DNA of 64,000 nt from Nereocystis luetkeana. Taxonomy: Eukaryota > Sar > Phaeophyceae > Laminariales > Laminariaceae. The position numbers and the translations under genes are program-made. Positions within the stretch are counted from its first letter, which is position 1; each line of letters opens with the position of its first letter. The notes below the pieces were generated by a model. That model was given only the letters and a program-made list of their open reading frames with translations, ran no database searches and was not told the DNA's origin. The stretch is taken from contig JARUPZ010000025.1 in assembly GCA_031213475.1 (NCBI GenBank), positions 62,001 through 126,000 of the forward strand, written 5' to 3'. Shown one piece after another: positions 11,922 to 21,966 of this stretch.

Positions 11922-12140
11922 TTACGGGGGACCATAGTTCATAGGACCAAATGTTGTTATTACGGGGGACCATAGTTAATAGGACCAAATATTGATACTA
12001 GAAATGGTTAAATATATAGGTTTTTATGTATACCACAGGTCCTATTAACTACGGTCCCCCGTAATAGTAGAAATTGTTAAATATATAGCTTTTTATGTAT
12101 ACCACAGGTCCTATTAACTACCTGGTACGGTCCCCCGTAG
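11922..12140. mobile_element. Family B foldback MITE, outer copy B2, split by another B copy
   Basis: The left arm (11922-11957) and right arm (12067-12140) belong to one element. The inner copy is inserted at a TA in its centre. Near its right end, at 12119-12127, it carries a TACCTGGTA that the inner copy lacks. Confidence 0.9.
11960..12064. mobile_element. Family B foldback MITE, inner copy nested in B2
   Basis: Complete element from TTACGGGGGACC to GGTCCCCCGTAA with TA on both sides (11958-11959, 12065-12066). Removing it and one TA restores the normal family B centre of the outer copy. Confidence 0.93.
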
Positions 12141-12250
12141 ATGGTTATCCCCGCTATTAACAGTACCGCACTGTGCATGCTCCCAAATCTGACTCTATTC
12201 CTGAGTGTTTGGGCGACACAAAGGGAGTGCACTCCTATTAATAAGTGGGG

Positions 12251-12349
12251 CTTGACCGTTTTGGTACTGCAGTCCCGTTTTTGGGGGCAAAAACACTTAG
12301 AATTAGAGTGTTTTGTCGCCAAATCGGGAATGCAGTAACAAAGGGGTTA
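12251..12349. mobile_element. Family A foldback MITE, copy A6
   Basis: Arms ACTGCAGTCCCGTTTTTGGG and inverse with several mismatches. It ends in AAGGGGTTAG. Confidence 0.75.
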
Positions 12350-12420
12350 GAGGGGGTTAACCAACTGAGGAGTTGCTGTTGACCCTCTCGGTGTTTCAGG
12401 GGCGGGGGGAGGGGGGGGGG

Positions 12421-12665
12421 CGGTGTACTCGATAGGAGAGATGTACTCGACCTCATGCGTGGCCGTAGTCGTATGACCATAGACCCTCGCATCCCTACAA
12501 TGCCGGGACGGAGCATGTCGGGTTTTCACCGACCAGGCAGACATTGCTTGCACCAAGCGCGAAGCGCCGTACGGTGTCTGGCGAGTCGCATGAAGGGTGA
12601 GCTGCATCCTACACATGACCGCTTTTGAGGCGGACTTGCATATGGACGACAGCTTCAATGAGTTG
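12421..12665 (+). repeat. Family F repeat copy F1
   Basis: Family F, read in this orientation, starts at a G-run, then GTACTCGATAGGAGAGATGT, CATGCATGGCCGTAGTCGTA, CGCATCCCTACAATGCCGGG, TTTTCACCGACCAGGCAGAC, AAGCGCGAAGCGCCG, and in longer copies AACCGCTTTTGAGGCGGA, TGTGGCCACTTCCAGAGACA and GTGTCGTTGCCAACCGAC. Copies share the G-run edge but stop at different points on the other side. F1 runs to the GACAGCTTCAATGAG block and ends at a second G-run (12666-12680). Confidence 0.85.
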
Positions 12666-13020
12666 GGGGGGGGGGGGGGGATTGACGACAACAATGACGG
12701 TTTCCGCAACGACAACTGCGTGATTGCAGGGGTTGTCCGAACTGGTGCCCGCGCTACCATGGTTTATAGCAAGGACCCATGCGGCACACGGGTGCAGCAA
12801 TACCCTCTATATACATGCCCGTACACAAGACGTACACACTGCGGGGCGTTCACGCCGCTCCTAAACGGTTGGTTCATCTCACCGAAGCTGCCCACCAACC
12901 ATTGTTCTGGTCGCTATGCCGGCGTCCCGACGGGGTTGAAAACAAATACAGCAGTAGCGCCTGGTACATGTTCGTCATACACCTTTTGGCCCTGGGGGTT
13001 GTGGTCCGGGTTGTAAATAA

Positions 13021-13111
13021 GCCTTTTAGGACTGCAGCCCCGTTTCGGGGACAAAGGCACTTACATTCTGAGTGGTTTGTCCCCAAAACGGGACTGCGGT
13101 TCTAAATGGGT
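13021..13111. mobile_element. Family A foldback MITE, copy A7
   Basis: Clear arms (ACTGCAGCCCCGTTTCGGGG and CCCCAAAACGGGACTGCGGT); no TTAA remains at the left, and the right side reads GGGTAAATTAA. Confidence 0.85.
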
Positions 13112-13171
13112 AAATTAACTCCCTTGGGGGTCTTCAGAGGAGGAACTCGACGATAAGAAGTGAAAGACGAT

Positions 13172-13276
13172 TATTCACGGGGAACCAAATATTGTTAATA
13201 TTAATAGTAAAAATAGAAAAAAATATGTATGTTTCTGTGTGTACCATAGGTCCTATTTGATTTGGTCCCCCGCAAT
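13172..13276. mobile_element. Family B foldback MITE, copy B3
   Basis: Degenerate left end (TTCACGGGGAACC) and right end GGTCCCCCGCAA. The centre contains an additional TTAATATTAATAG relative to most copies, shared in part with B13. Confidence 0.8.
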
Positions 13277-13539
13277 ACAGCAACTTCCACTGCGAGATTG
13301 AGGGACGATGCAATGGTTGGTGTCCGAGATGCGATGGTTGAATGCAAGGGGGTTGCACGGCATAGGCCCAACATGGCCCTACCCCTGCTGCTGTACTGCT
13401 GGGCGCTCACGCTGCTCCTGTGTAGACCGTTCAATGGTAGATAACACCGGAGTTACCAACCATTGTCTCGGTCGCTGTCTCTACACACCCAAAGGGCCCA
13501 AACTTGCGTTCTTTCTATAATAGGAGTCGTGGGTGAGGC

Positions 13540-14105
13540 ACCACCGTATCACACGGGTGATAATATAGCAGTACATCAAACGGGTGGTGAGAGAACACTA
13601 CAGTATCACACGGGTGATAAGATAACACTACCGTATCACACGGGTGATAAGACAACACCCCGTACATCACGGGTGATAATGTAACACACTACCGCATCAC
13701 ACGGGTGATAACATATAAAGACAACGCACCGTATCACACGGGTGATAAGATCACACACCGTATAGTGCGGGTGATAAGAAAACCCTACCGTATCACACGG
13801 GTGATGAGATAAACACACCGTACATCACCGGTGATGATATAACACACTACCGTATAACACGGGTGATAAGATAACACTACCGTATCACACGGGTGATAAG
13901 GCAACACACTATATAGCGCGGGTGATAAGACAACACACCGTATAGCACGGGTGATGAGAAAGCACACCGTATCACACGGGTGATAAGATAACACACCTTC
14001 GGGTGATAAAATAACACACCCTATAACACGGGTGATACGATATTACCCCGCCGCATGTCAAACCCGTGTGATAGGATAGCACACCCTACCGTATCACACA
14101 AGGGT
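13540..14105 (+). repeat. About eighteen tandem 30-bp units (family K terminal subrepeat)
   Basis: Units read roughly CCGTATCACACGGGTGATAA followed by GATAACACAC, with point differences and a few shortened units. There are no unique spacers. The unit is the outermost part of the family K inverted repeat; inverted units reappear at 14322-14545. Confidence 0.9.
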
Positions 14106-14545
14106 GATGAGACAACATACCCCCTCGGAGGAACTTTCTGAGCTGATTTTCTCGATAGCGGGGACAACAGAACGTGCAGACGCCGAGCGATACGCCTCTA
14201 TGGAAATATTTGGACCAGATCTTTCCCAAAGCCGCTATTTCCTACCAGTACAAACTTTCGTTGCGTGCGCGCCCTCCTGGTTTCGGAGAAACCGGTTCCA
14301 AAATTCATCCCAGAGGGGTGAGTTATCTTATCACCCTGGTGTGATACGGTATGGGGGGTGTGTTATCTCATCGGCCGTGTGATACTGCAGAGGCGGGGTG
14401 TTATCTTGTCATCCGTGTGATACAGGATAGGGGGGGTGTTATCTTATCACCCGTGTGATACGGATAGGGTGTGTGTTATCTAGTGAACCGTGTGATACGG
14501 AATCGGGGGGGGGGTGTTATCTTAACACCCGTGTGATACGGCATA
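14106..14545. mobile_element. Family K terminal-inverted-repeat element, core plus right terminal units
   Basis: After the 30-bp units comes CCCCCTCGGAGGAACTTTCT and an internal region with TAGCGGGGACAAC and CGCCGAGCGATACGC. The right part returns through TTCATCCCAGAGGGGTGAG to five or six inverted terminal units (TTATCTTATCACC and GTGTGATACGG). Related copies are at 37920-38175 and 61252-61750. No ORF is present, so it is non-autonomous. Confidence 0.8.
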
Positions 14546-14637
14546 GAACTCCTCAGGTGAGGAGCCTCGGAAAAAAGAGGTCCGCCCCCCCCTGACATGC
14601 GCCTCTTGGTATGCCTTTGGAGGGGAGCGGGGGGGGG

Positions 14638-14765
14638 GGTGTACTCGATAGGAGAGATGTACTCGATCTCAGGCATGGCCGTAGTCGTATGACCATAGAC
14701 CCTCGCATCCCTACAGTGCCGAGACGGAGCATGTCCGGTTGTCACCGACCAGGCAGACATTGCCT
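14638..14765 (+). repeat. Family F repeat copy F2 (short)
   Basis: Starts at a G-run with GTACTCGATAGGAGAG and stops after GCAGACATTGC at another G-run. 14545-14600 just before it resembles a piece of family R (GTGAGGAGCCTCGG). Confidence 0.8.
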
Positions 14766-14789
14766 TTGGTGGTTGAGGGGGGGGGGGGG

Positions 14790-14950
14790 GGGGTACTCGA
14801 TAGGAGATATGTACTCGATCTCATGCATGGCCGTAGTCGTATGAGCAGGGGGGGGGGGGGGAGATATGTTGTCTGTATGATCTAGCTCATGTTGTCGGGC
14901 GGGAGCCGTATGGCCTGCACCATCTCGCACATATTCCCTGGGTTGTGGAT
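14790..14950 (+). repeat. Family F fragment joined to family D fragment
   Basis: 14790-14845 is a very short F copy between two G-runs. From about 14865 the sequence matches family D (GTATGATCTAGCTCATGTTG and TATTCCCTGGGTTG). Confidence 0.65.
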
Positions 14951-15220
14951 TCTAAGAAAAAACGCCGCGTAGGGCAATATTGCAGGGTAATCCCCAAGTA
15001 AATATATACCTGGTAGATGGTGCACAGATCCTGGCACAAGAGCTCACTGTCTTTCGGATAGGATCTAGATGATCGAGTGCTGCAGTTCGTGATCTACATG
15101 TCCGATGAGTCAACGTATTGTAGCCAGCCGGAGACAAGAGAGCAAGCAAAAATTGTTGCGCGAACCTGCTGCCGCAAAATCCGCCGCGGCAGCGAGAGCC
15201 TACCGACGCCCAGCACTCAC

Positions 15221-16032
15221 CGCCACCCCCGCTTTTCTTCGCCTTCTTTTCCTTCCCTTCCTTCTGTTTCTTTTCCTCCTTCGCCTGCTTCCCCAGCTTG
15301 CCCCCCTTACCCTTCTTCCCGGCTTTCCCATCCGTTTCACCACCCGTCCCTTCGGCTGCCTGCTTGCCTCCCTTGTCTTTCTTCTCCTTCCCTGAGGCTT
15401 TGGCCTGCTTCCCTCCAAGCTTTCCTTCCTTCCCTCGCGTCGCTTCCTTCCCTTGCTTGCTGTCAGCTTTCCCCCCCTTCCCGTCTTTCCTAACCTTGAG
15501 TTTCTTCCCACCCTTCCTTTCCCTCCCGCCCTCCGCTGCCTCCCTTTCCGTCTCATCCCCGCCCCCCTCCCCCCCCCCCCCTCTCTTCGTGATCACCCTC
15601 TCCATCTTTCACGTCACCCCCTTCCTTTCTGCCCGCTCCTTCAGCGGCTTGCTTCCCGCTCTTCCCTTTCTTCTCCTTCTTCTCCTTCCCAGTTTTCGTC
15701 TGCTTCCCTCCCTTGCCGTCCTTCGCAAGCTTCGTCTGCTTCCCCGCCCCCCCCCCCCGCCCCCTCCCCCGCCTCCCCTTCCTCCCTCCCCCTCGCTTTC
15801 TTCCCCCCCTTGCCCTCCTTCGCTTCCTTCGCTTCCTTCTTTCCCTCCTTGCCTTGCTTCTTGCCTTTCCCTTCTTTTGCGTCCTTCCCGTCCTTCTTGG
15901 CCTTGGCTGCCTTCGAACCCGCCCCTTTCTTCCCTTTCTTCCCATCCTTCTCTCCCTTCCCGTCCTTCGACAGCTTCCGCTTTTTCCCCTTCGTCAGACT
16001 CGTCTCGTCTCCCTGCTCCCTAGAACGCCGAC
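15221..16032 (-). CDS. Exon 8 of the minus-strand low-complexity gene: Lys-rich region
   Basis: The acceptor is a pyrimidine-rich tract ending TTTTGCAG before 16032; the donor after 15221 is GTGAGTGC. The entering phase (two bases) matches the end of exon 7. The translation is dominated by Lys, Gly, Glu and Asp, with GKKRKLSKDGKGEKDGKKGK near its start. No known domain was recognised; such basic tails occur in nuclear and nucleic-acid-binding proteins, but that is only analogy. The Lys-rich reading moves between frames at C/G tracts near 15738-15775 and 15566-15590. Either these homopolymers are miscounted in the assembly, there is further splicing, or the exon is decaying. The next exon was not identified with confidence. 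Confidence 0.55.
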
Positions 16033-16127
16033 CTGCAAAACACGTGTAAGGAGGCGTGTCAAGCAAGGCCTAACGTGCGCCGTCAAAAAAATACGTAGGC
16101 CCGAGTGTTCCACATTAAAAGCAACTA

Positions 16128-16239
16128 TTACGGGGGGCCATAGTTAATACCTGGTAGGACCTATGGTATAGATAAAACCCTATATACCTAACCATTTTTA
16201 CTGACAATGTTTGGTCCTATTAACTTTGGTCCCTCGTAA
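16128..16239. mobile_element. Family B foldback MITE, copy B4, with TACCTGGTA inserted
   Basis: Ends TTACGGGGGGCC and GGTCCCTCGTAA, bordered by TA. At 16148-16156 it reads TTAATACCTGGTAGGACC where other copies read TTAATAGGACC, a clean 7-bp gain at a TA. Confidence 0.9.
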
Positions 16240-16339
16240 TAGTCTGGTGGCAGTCAAGGCGTACCGAGGCCGTGTTGCTGCCTTGTCCTTCAAGGGGTGA
16301 AAAAGCTGTCTTCCTCACATCTATTGCAGACGTGAGTCC

Positions 16340-16590
16340 GCAACATAATACGGGAGTTGCACACTTATTCGACGGCAGCACGTATACCGGGGGCGTGGCG
16401 AAAAATCAACTTTTTTTTCTTGCTCAACAATTACGGCTCTTTTATTGCTAAACCCCACCGCCCTGCTACTTTTCTCGCTTCAGTCAGCTTCTTCGACACG
16501 ATCGGACTTGTGGCATATTCCTGCACCCTAGAGCGCCGACCGGAGTCAGCAAAAAAATGCGGGAGTTGCACACGTATTTGACGGCAATAC
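16340..16590. repeat. Local duplication beside exon 8
   Basis: GGGAGTTGCACAC followed by GACGGCA occurs at 16351 and 16560. Between the copies, 16530-16545 (CTAGAGCGCCGACC) resembles the first bases of exon 8. This may be a decayed duplicate of the exon start. Confidence 0.45.
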
Positions 16591-16599
16591 ATATACGGG

Positions 16600-16970
16600 G
16601 GGGGAGGGGGTTACTCATCATCATGCATGGCCGTAGTCGTATGACCATAGACCCTCGCATTCCTAGAGTGCCGGGACGGAGCACGTCGGGTTTTCACCGA
16701 CCAGGCAGACATTGCTCGCACCAAGCGCCGTGAGGTGTCCAGCAAAACGCATGAAGGGCGAGCTGCATCCTTCTAAGAACCGCTTTTGAGGCAGATTTTC
16801 TTGCATATGGATGACAGCGTCAATGAATTGATTTGATTTCTGGTGTGGCCAGCTCCAGAGACGGCAATGGGTTTACTATGGAACTGCCTCGTGGATGCCT
16901 TATCACATACCTGGTACACACTACGCGATACGATCATCCCCCTTGTGCGGAGGGAAGGTTCTCCCCGCAC
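16600..16970 (+). repeat. Family F repeat copy F3, with TACCTGGTA inserted
   Basis: Starts after a G-rich tract and extends to the GCGGAGGGAAGG block. At 16908-16916 it has CATACCTGGTACACACTACG where copy F11 (31112-31440) reads ATATACACACTACG. Confidence 0.85.
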
Positions 16971-17160
16971 AAAAATGCTCTAGGCTGCACGCCTACACGA
17001 ACTCAGATCAGGTTCTTTGGGGCATTGTTGGAGTTTACGGCATCTCGGGCGTTTCGTGCATAACAACCAGCAGTCGACGGTAAGGGGGGTGCTTGGCCGC
17101 GATCAAGTACTTCCACAAGGTGTGCACGGGTTGGACACTGCCCACTCCGCACTGTATGGT

Positions 17161-17235
17161 ATTACGGGGGGCCATATTAAACAGGACCTACGGTACACAC
17201 AAAAACCTACATATTTAGCTACTTTTGCTGACGAG
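17161..17235. mobile_element. Family B fragment B5
   Basis: Left half only: TTACGGGGGGCCATATTAAA through CCTACATATTT; the right half is missing. Confidence 0.75.
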
Positions 17236-17373
17236 CGCACGGCATGAACCTGTGTTCATCGAAATACCTGGGTAAAACAAAAGTGGGAATCGATGATCCA
17301 TCTGCCCCAGGTGCGATATATTATAAAAGAGCTCTATTGGATAGGAAAGGTAACCTTCAGTACTAGCCATCGG

Positions 17374-18560
17374 ACAAGCGCGAGTCTGACCCTTGAGTAT
17401 GCTCACACAAATAGGTTATCTATCCCTTTTGATCAACAAGCCTCACCCGTGAGTTCGACTCTGAGTAGGCTCGTACAAGTAGGATGCATCTTCTAATCGA
17501 CAGACGATAACGCGCGAGCGCGTCTCCGAGTAGGCGAGCACACTAGGTTATCCCGTCTAATCAGCCAACGGCATGCGTGAGTCCGGTTATTAGTGGACGA
17601 GTAGGTTATTCCTTCCCCTTCTATTAACAATTAATGAACAAACCATGGGCGCGAATTCGACTTTCGAGTAGGCGAGTACAGTAGGGTACCCCTTCCAATA
17701 AAAAAAATAACATGCTAGAAATTGACTCTAAATAGGCCACAGTGGTACATCAGGTCTAACTAGGCTACAGTCGTAGTACATCAGGGTATCCCTTGTAGTA
17801 AAAAAATCAACTTACGCGAGTTCGACTCTGAGTAGGCTCGTGCAAGTAGGATATCTCTTCTAATGAAGACTGAACTCTGAGAAGGGTCGCACAGTGGATA
17901 ATCCCTTCCACTACAGAAACGAACATGCACAAATTCGACCATGAGTAGGCTACCGTAGGACACGTAGGTTATCCCTTTTAACCAACGAATGACATGCGTG
18001 AGTTCGACTCTGAGTAGGATAGTCCAAGTAGGGATGTATTTTCAAAAGTAAAACATGAAAACGCGCGGATTCGATGAGTAGGCTGTACGAGTAACAGTAC
18101 GGCAGGTTTCTCGCGTCAAAATCAACCAAAGATAAGCGTGAGATCGACGCTGAGTAGGCTGGGACCGTAGGTTATCCCTTCTATCAATGCCGAACAAGCA
18201 AATGATAATGCGTGACTTCTACTCTGAGTAGGCCAGTCAGTGAGTAGGCTATCCCTTTCACTAAAAAAATGAGCATTCGTGAGTCGAATTCGACTCTGAG
18301 TAGGCCAGTCCAGTAAGTTATGCCTCTGAGTAGGCCAGTCCAGTAAGTTATGCCTTCCGACAAAAAACGCACAAGCGCGAATTCGACTTTAAGTAGGCTA
18401 TTAATAGCACAGTCACCACCGCGCGAGGGAGATTGGAGGGGGGGGGGGTTATCCCTTATCCCCTTATAATAATGCCGATCATATGGTACGCGGGAGTTTG
18501 ACTCTAAGTAGGCTACTGTATTACGGATAGGGTACCCCTTCTGATCAACAAACTCCTGCG
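17374..18560 (+). repeat. Tandem array J, about twelve units of roughly 100 bp
   Basis: Units contain GCGTGAGTTCGACTCTGAGT, AGGCT, a variable GTAC/GTAGG segment and GTTATCCCTTCTAAT. Divergence between units is substantial. A CTATTAATAG occurs within one unit at 18398. No coding frame runs through the array. Confidence 0.85.
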
Positions 18561-18689
18561 CCAATCGGAAGGCAGTTGTTACGAGTAAAAATATTTAGAT
18601 AATGACGTAGGGATCAATGCCAGGCACCTATCCCTGCGATGAAACATCTAGACTATCACGTAGGAATCGAATACCTGTGCGAGTTCCGG

Positions 18690-18765
18690 AACCTATCTCT
18701 GCGATGGTAGATCCAGATCATGGATTCAGGAATGGATGGTTTGTCCGAGGCGTGAAACGCTTCGT
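18690..18765. repeat. Family D end fragment
   Basis: Contains GATCCAGATCATGGATTC and TTGTCCGAGGCGTGAAACG, the right terminal block of family D. Confidence 0.55.
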
Positions 18766-19080
18766 TTGTATGGCGTTCAGCATAGTATACTGAAAGACAT
18801 ATATATGGATAACGTGGCGTTTTGGTGTAGTCATACTAAAATCCATACGACGTAACTGTACACTAAAACACATGCATTTATTTGTATAGAGTTTTTAACG
18901 GGCATTCTACAACCCATGCCTGGTACGCGTTATTCGCAAGGCGTCTACTAATAGTGTACCATCCTAAAAAATCTTACAGCTAAGATAAGACAATAAGCAA
19001 GCCCTGGTTTCTTCGGTTGTGCTCACAGTCAAGCAACCCGAATGGGCCACAAGGAGCATGCCGTTTTTAGTCGGGCTCAC

Positions 19081-20069
19081 CTCTGGCGTCCGCAGCATCG
19101 GCGGCAGCGCCGACAGCAACAGCCTTGTCCGCTTCCTTCTTGGCCTGCTCCTCGGTAGCGTCACTGTTAGCGCTACCGTCAGCCTTCGAGTCAGCAATAC
19201 TGTCAGCGATAGGCGTGGCGACCGTGTCCTCGTTAGGGACAGGGGTAGCGGTGGTGATAGAGGTGATGGTGGGGGCAGCTCCGGGGGTAGCCGTAGCTGC
19301 TCCACCGCTGCCTGTAGCCGTAGAACTAGACGCACCTGTAGCCACACCGCTAGCTGAAGCGCTAGCTGGAGCGCTAGCTGGAGCGCTAGCTGGAGCGCTA
19401 GCTGGAGGGCTAGCTGGAGGGCTAGCTACGGCCGTAGCGCTAGCCGCAGCAGAGGCGCCACCTGTAGCTGGGGCGCTAGCTTTCGCGGCAGGTTTAGCGC
19501 TAGCCTTCGCGTCAGCTTTAGAGCTATTAGCTTTGGCGGCAGTTTTGGCGACAGTTTTGGCACTTCCACCCCTTTGTCCCCCAACACCCGCAGCATTACC
19601 CACAGGCGATGTGGTGGTGACGGAGGTTTTCGAACCAGCAGCAGCAGCAGCGCCAGCTTTAGTAGTAGTAGCAGCAGTCCCAGCTTTCGCAGTACCAGCA
19701 GTGCTTCCTTTAGCGATAGCACCCGTAGCAGTTCCAGATTTCGTAGAACCAGCGGTGCTGGCTTTAGCTTTACCAGCCGTGGAAGAAGCAGCAGCAGCGG
19801 CAGCAGCAGCAGCACCGCCAGTTTTCGCGGCAGCAGCAACCGTAGGGCCAGAAGGCGGGCTGGCTTTAGCAGCAGAGGCAGCAAAAGCAGCCGCATAAGC
19901 CGCAGCAGTAGTAGAAGCAGCCGGATCACCAGCAGCAGCAGCAGCAGGAGCAGCAGGAGAACCAGCAGCTGGAGAAGAACCAGAAGTAGTGGAGGCTGCA
20001 GCAGCTTCTTTGCGAGCCAGCTTTACTTTTTCGAGCTCGCCTACCAAGAGAACACGTGCCATCGCTTCC
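19081..20069 (-). CDS. Exon 7 of the minus-strand low-complexity gene: Ala/Thr/Ser/Lys-rich region
   Basis: A C-rich tract ending TTGCGCAG precedes 20069; AGAG then GTGAGC marks the donor after 19081. The 989-nt exon enters with one base (matching exon 6) and leaves with one base (matching exon 8). It begins EAMARVLLVGELEKVKLARK, the least simple part and probably helical, then about 300 residues of Ala, Thr, Ser, Lys and Gly. Internal repeats include a 12-bp unit (GCTAGCTGGAGC on the plus strand, about 19349-19428). The C-terminal part is acidic (VPNEDTVATPIADS, DATEEQAKKEADK). The plus-strand ORF across the same interval is its shadow. No known family recognised. Confidence 0.65.
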
Positions 20070-20172
20070 CTGCGCAAGCGTCCGCCGGAGGTGGGGGTGG
20101 GGAGGGAGGTGGGCAGGTCGGTAGATGGGGTGAAGGGGGCGGCGACGGCAGCGGCGTTGGTGGGGCTCATGC

Positions 20173-20642
20173 CATGCATGGCCGTAGACGTATGACCACA
20201 GACCCTCGCATCCCCACAAAGCCGCACAAAGCCGGGACGGAGCTGTGTCGGGTTTCTACCGACCAGGCAGACTATGCAAGCACCATGTGCGAAGGGCCGA
20301 GAGGTGTTCGGCGAGTCGCATGAAAGGCGAGTTGCATCCTAGCTAGGAACCACTTAAGGGGCGGACTCGTACCTCGATGACAGCTTCGACGAGTTAAGTT
20401 ATTTTCCGGCGTGGCCACTTCCACAGAGAGCAATGGGGTACTATGTAACTGCCCTGTGGGTGCCTTGCCATACACACGACGTGACGCGATCATTTCTCTC
20501 CGGCCCCGCATACGTGATCTATAACCCGATCGCCAGCTGCGACCGACTGCCACCCCCCCCCTCCCGAAAAAAAAACGGCACCCTGGTTGTCTAGCTTACG
20601 TAGTGGACGGCCTGCTCTACAGTGTCGTTGCCAACCGACGCC
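20173..20642 (+). repeat. Family F repeat copy F4, nearly full length
   Basis: Runs from CATGCATGGCCGTAGACG to GTGTCGTTGCCAACCGAC. It lacks the GATAGGAGAGATGT leader and G-run of other copies; instead, about 100 bp of C-rich (minus-strand) sequence separates it from the exon 7 acceptor. Confidence 0.85.
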
Positions 20643-20831
20643 AACCTAACCTATGTAAAATAAATAGGGGAGGGGGGAGGGGTGGGGGCAGAGGTTCAAC
20701 ACGCGCAAAAAACAAGACGAGATAAAAACTCAACAAAAAACGTAAAAGACGGAACCCAAACCTTCCCTCAACTCGCGCAGGCCGGAGATGGAGGCAATAG
20801 TAAGGGAGGTGAGCATGTGAGGGGGTGTGTG

Positions 20832-21045
20832 TGTACTCGATAGGAGAGATGCACTCGATCTCATGCATGGCCGTAGTCGTATGACCATAGACCCTCGCAT
20901 CCCTACAATGCCGGGACGGAGCATGTCGGGATTTCACCGACCAGGCAGACATTGCTTGCACCAAGCGCGAAGCGCCGTGAGGTGTCTGGCGAGTCGCATG
21001 AAGGGCGAGCTGCATCCTACTAAGAACCGCTTGTGAGGCGGACTT
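20832..21045 (+). repeat. Family F repeat copy F5
   Basis: Starts GTACTCGATAGGAGAGATGC after a GTGTGTGT run and ends at GCTTGTGAGGCGGACTTGAG beside a G-run. Confidence 0.87.
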
Positions 21046-21057
21046 GAGGGGGGGGGG

Positions 21058-21165
21058 AGGGGAGCGTACTCATTTGTTGCTTGCCTTAGTCATTTGACCA
21101 TTGACCACGCATCACTTTTGAGACGGAGCACTGTTCCTACTCCTAATAGAGAGACCCCCAACAAT
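21058..21165 (+). repeat. Family S (diverged F-like) copy
   Basis: GTACTCATTTGTTGCTTGCC, TTTGACCATTGACCACGCAT and GAGACGGAGCAC parallel the start of family F at low identity. Also found at 34895-35075 and 43320-43530. Confidence 0.65.
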
Positions 21166-21188
21166 TAGCATGGGGGTGGAGCGGGGGC

Positions 21189-21245
21189 GAACTCGATAGG
21201 AGATATGTACTTGATCTCATGCATGGCCGTAGTCGTATGACTATA
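21189..21245 (+). repeat. Family F fragment F6
   Basis: Only the leader and CATGCATGGCCGTAGTCGTA remain, followed by a G-run at 21259-21273. Confidence 0.8.
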
Positions 21246-21966
21246 CGAGTAGCATGTGGGGGGGGGGGGGGGGTAAATCACAAGCCAAAGCCTGAGGTGG
21301 GCAGACGAGGGGACGGAAGGGGAGGGGCAAGGCACAGAGTCAATCAAGAGCACCGAAAAAAAAAAGAAAAAACACACCCACCACGAAAGACATGGAGAAC
21401 TCAGAACACTAACATATACCTGGTACCTGCTATTACTACCTGGAACGCAGAACACAAACGAATCCCTAGATCCTACTTCGCTGCTATTCGTACCTGGTGT
21501 TTACAAAAACAACACACACACACACAAAGCTTGCAAACTTGGGCCTCGGCTACGCAAGAGGTCAATGGACTAACAGAACCAAGAACAGTCACTTTTTTTC
21601 GACAATCCAATTCGGTTTTGTGTTAAAAAAAACAAGCAAACCGACAAACATGAGGACCTGATTGGCGAAACCGGCGAATCATGAGTTGCTCCGTTTCTTA
21701 ACCCAACCCGAGGATAGTAAGTAGGTAAACGTCGCCATTTTGATCACCTTTTCCCGCAGCAATTATTTTCGTCGTGGGTAGGGATTGCCATTTATACACC
21801 AAGGTAGGGAACAGGCTACAAGGAACGCCCAACCCAACCAAACCCCTTCGCAAAACTCCCTAAAGACGAAACAAGACGAACAGGTTTTTTACTCAACAAC
21901 ACAAATGCGCCAACCACAAAAACACACGAAACGCAGAGACATCCCATCCCCGGGGAACACCATCAC

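Noticed and set aside
13540..14105. CRISPR-like array of 30-bp repeats
   Set aside because: Units are contiguous with no unique spacers, the context is eukaryotic, and the unit is the terminal repeat of element K.
15298..16049. Pro/Ser/Leu-rich plus-strand ORFs
   Set aside because: Reverse strand of the Lys-rich exon 8.
19125..19898. Plus-strand Ala/Val/Leu-rich ORF of 257 codons
   Set aside because: Shadow of minus-strand exon 7; only the minus frame has splice signals and matching phases.
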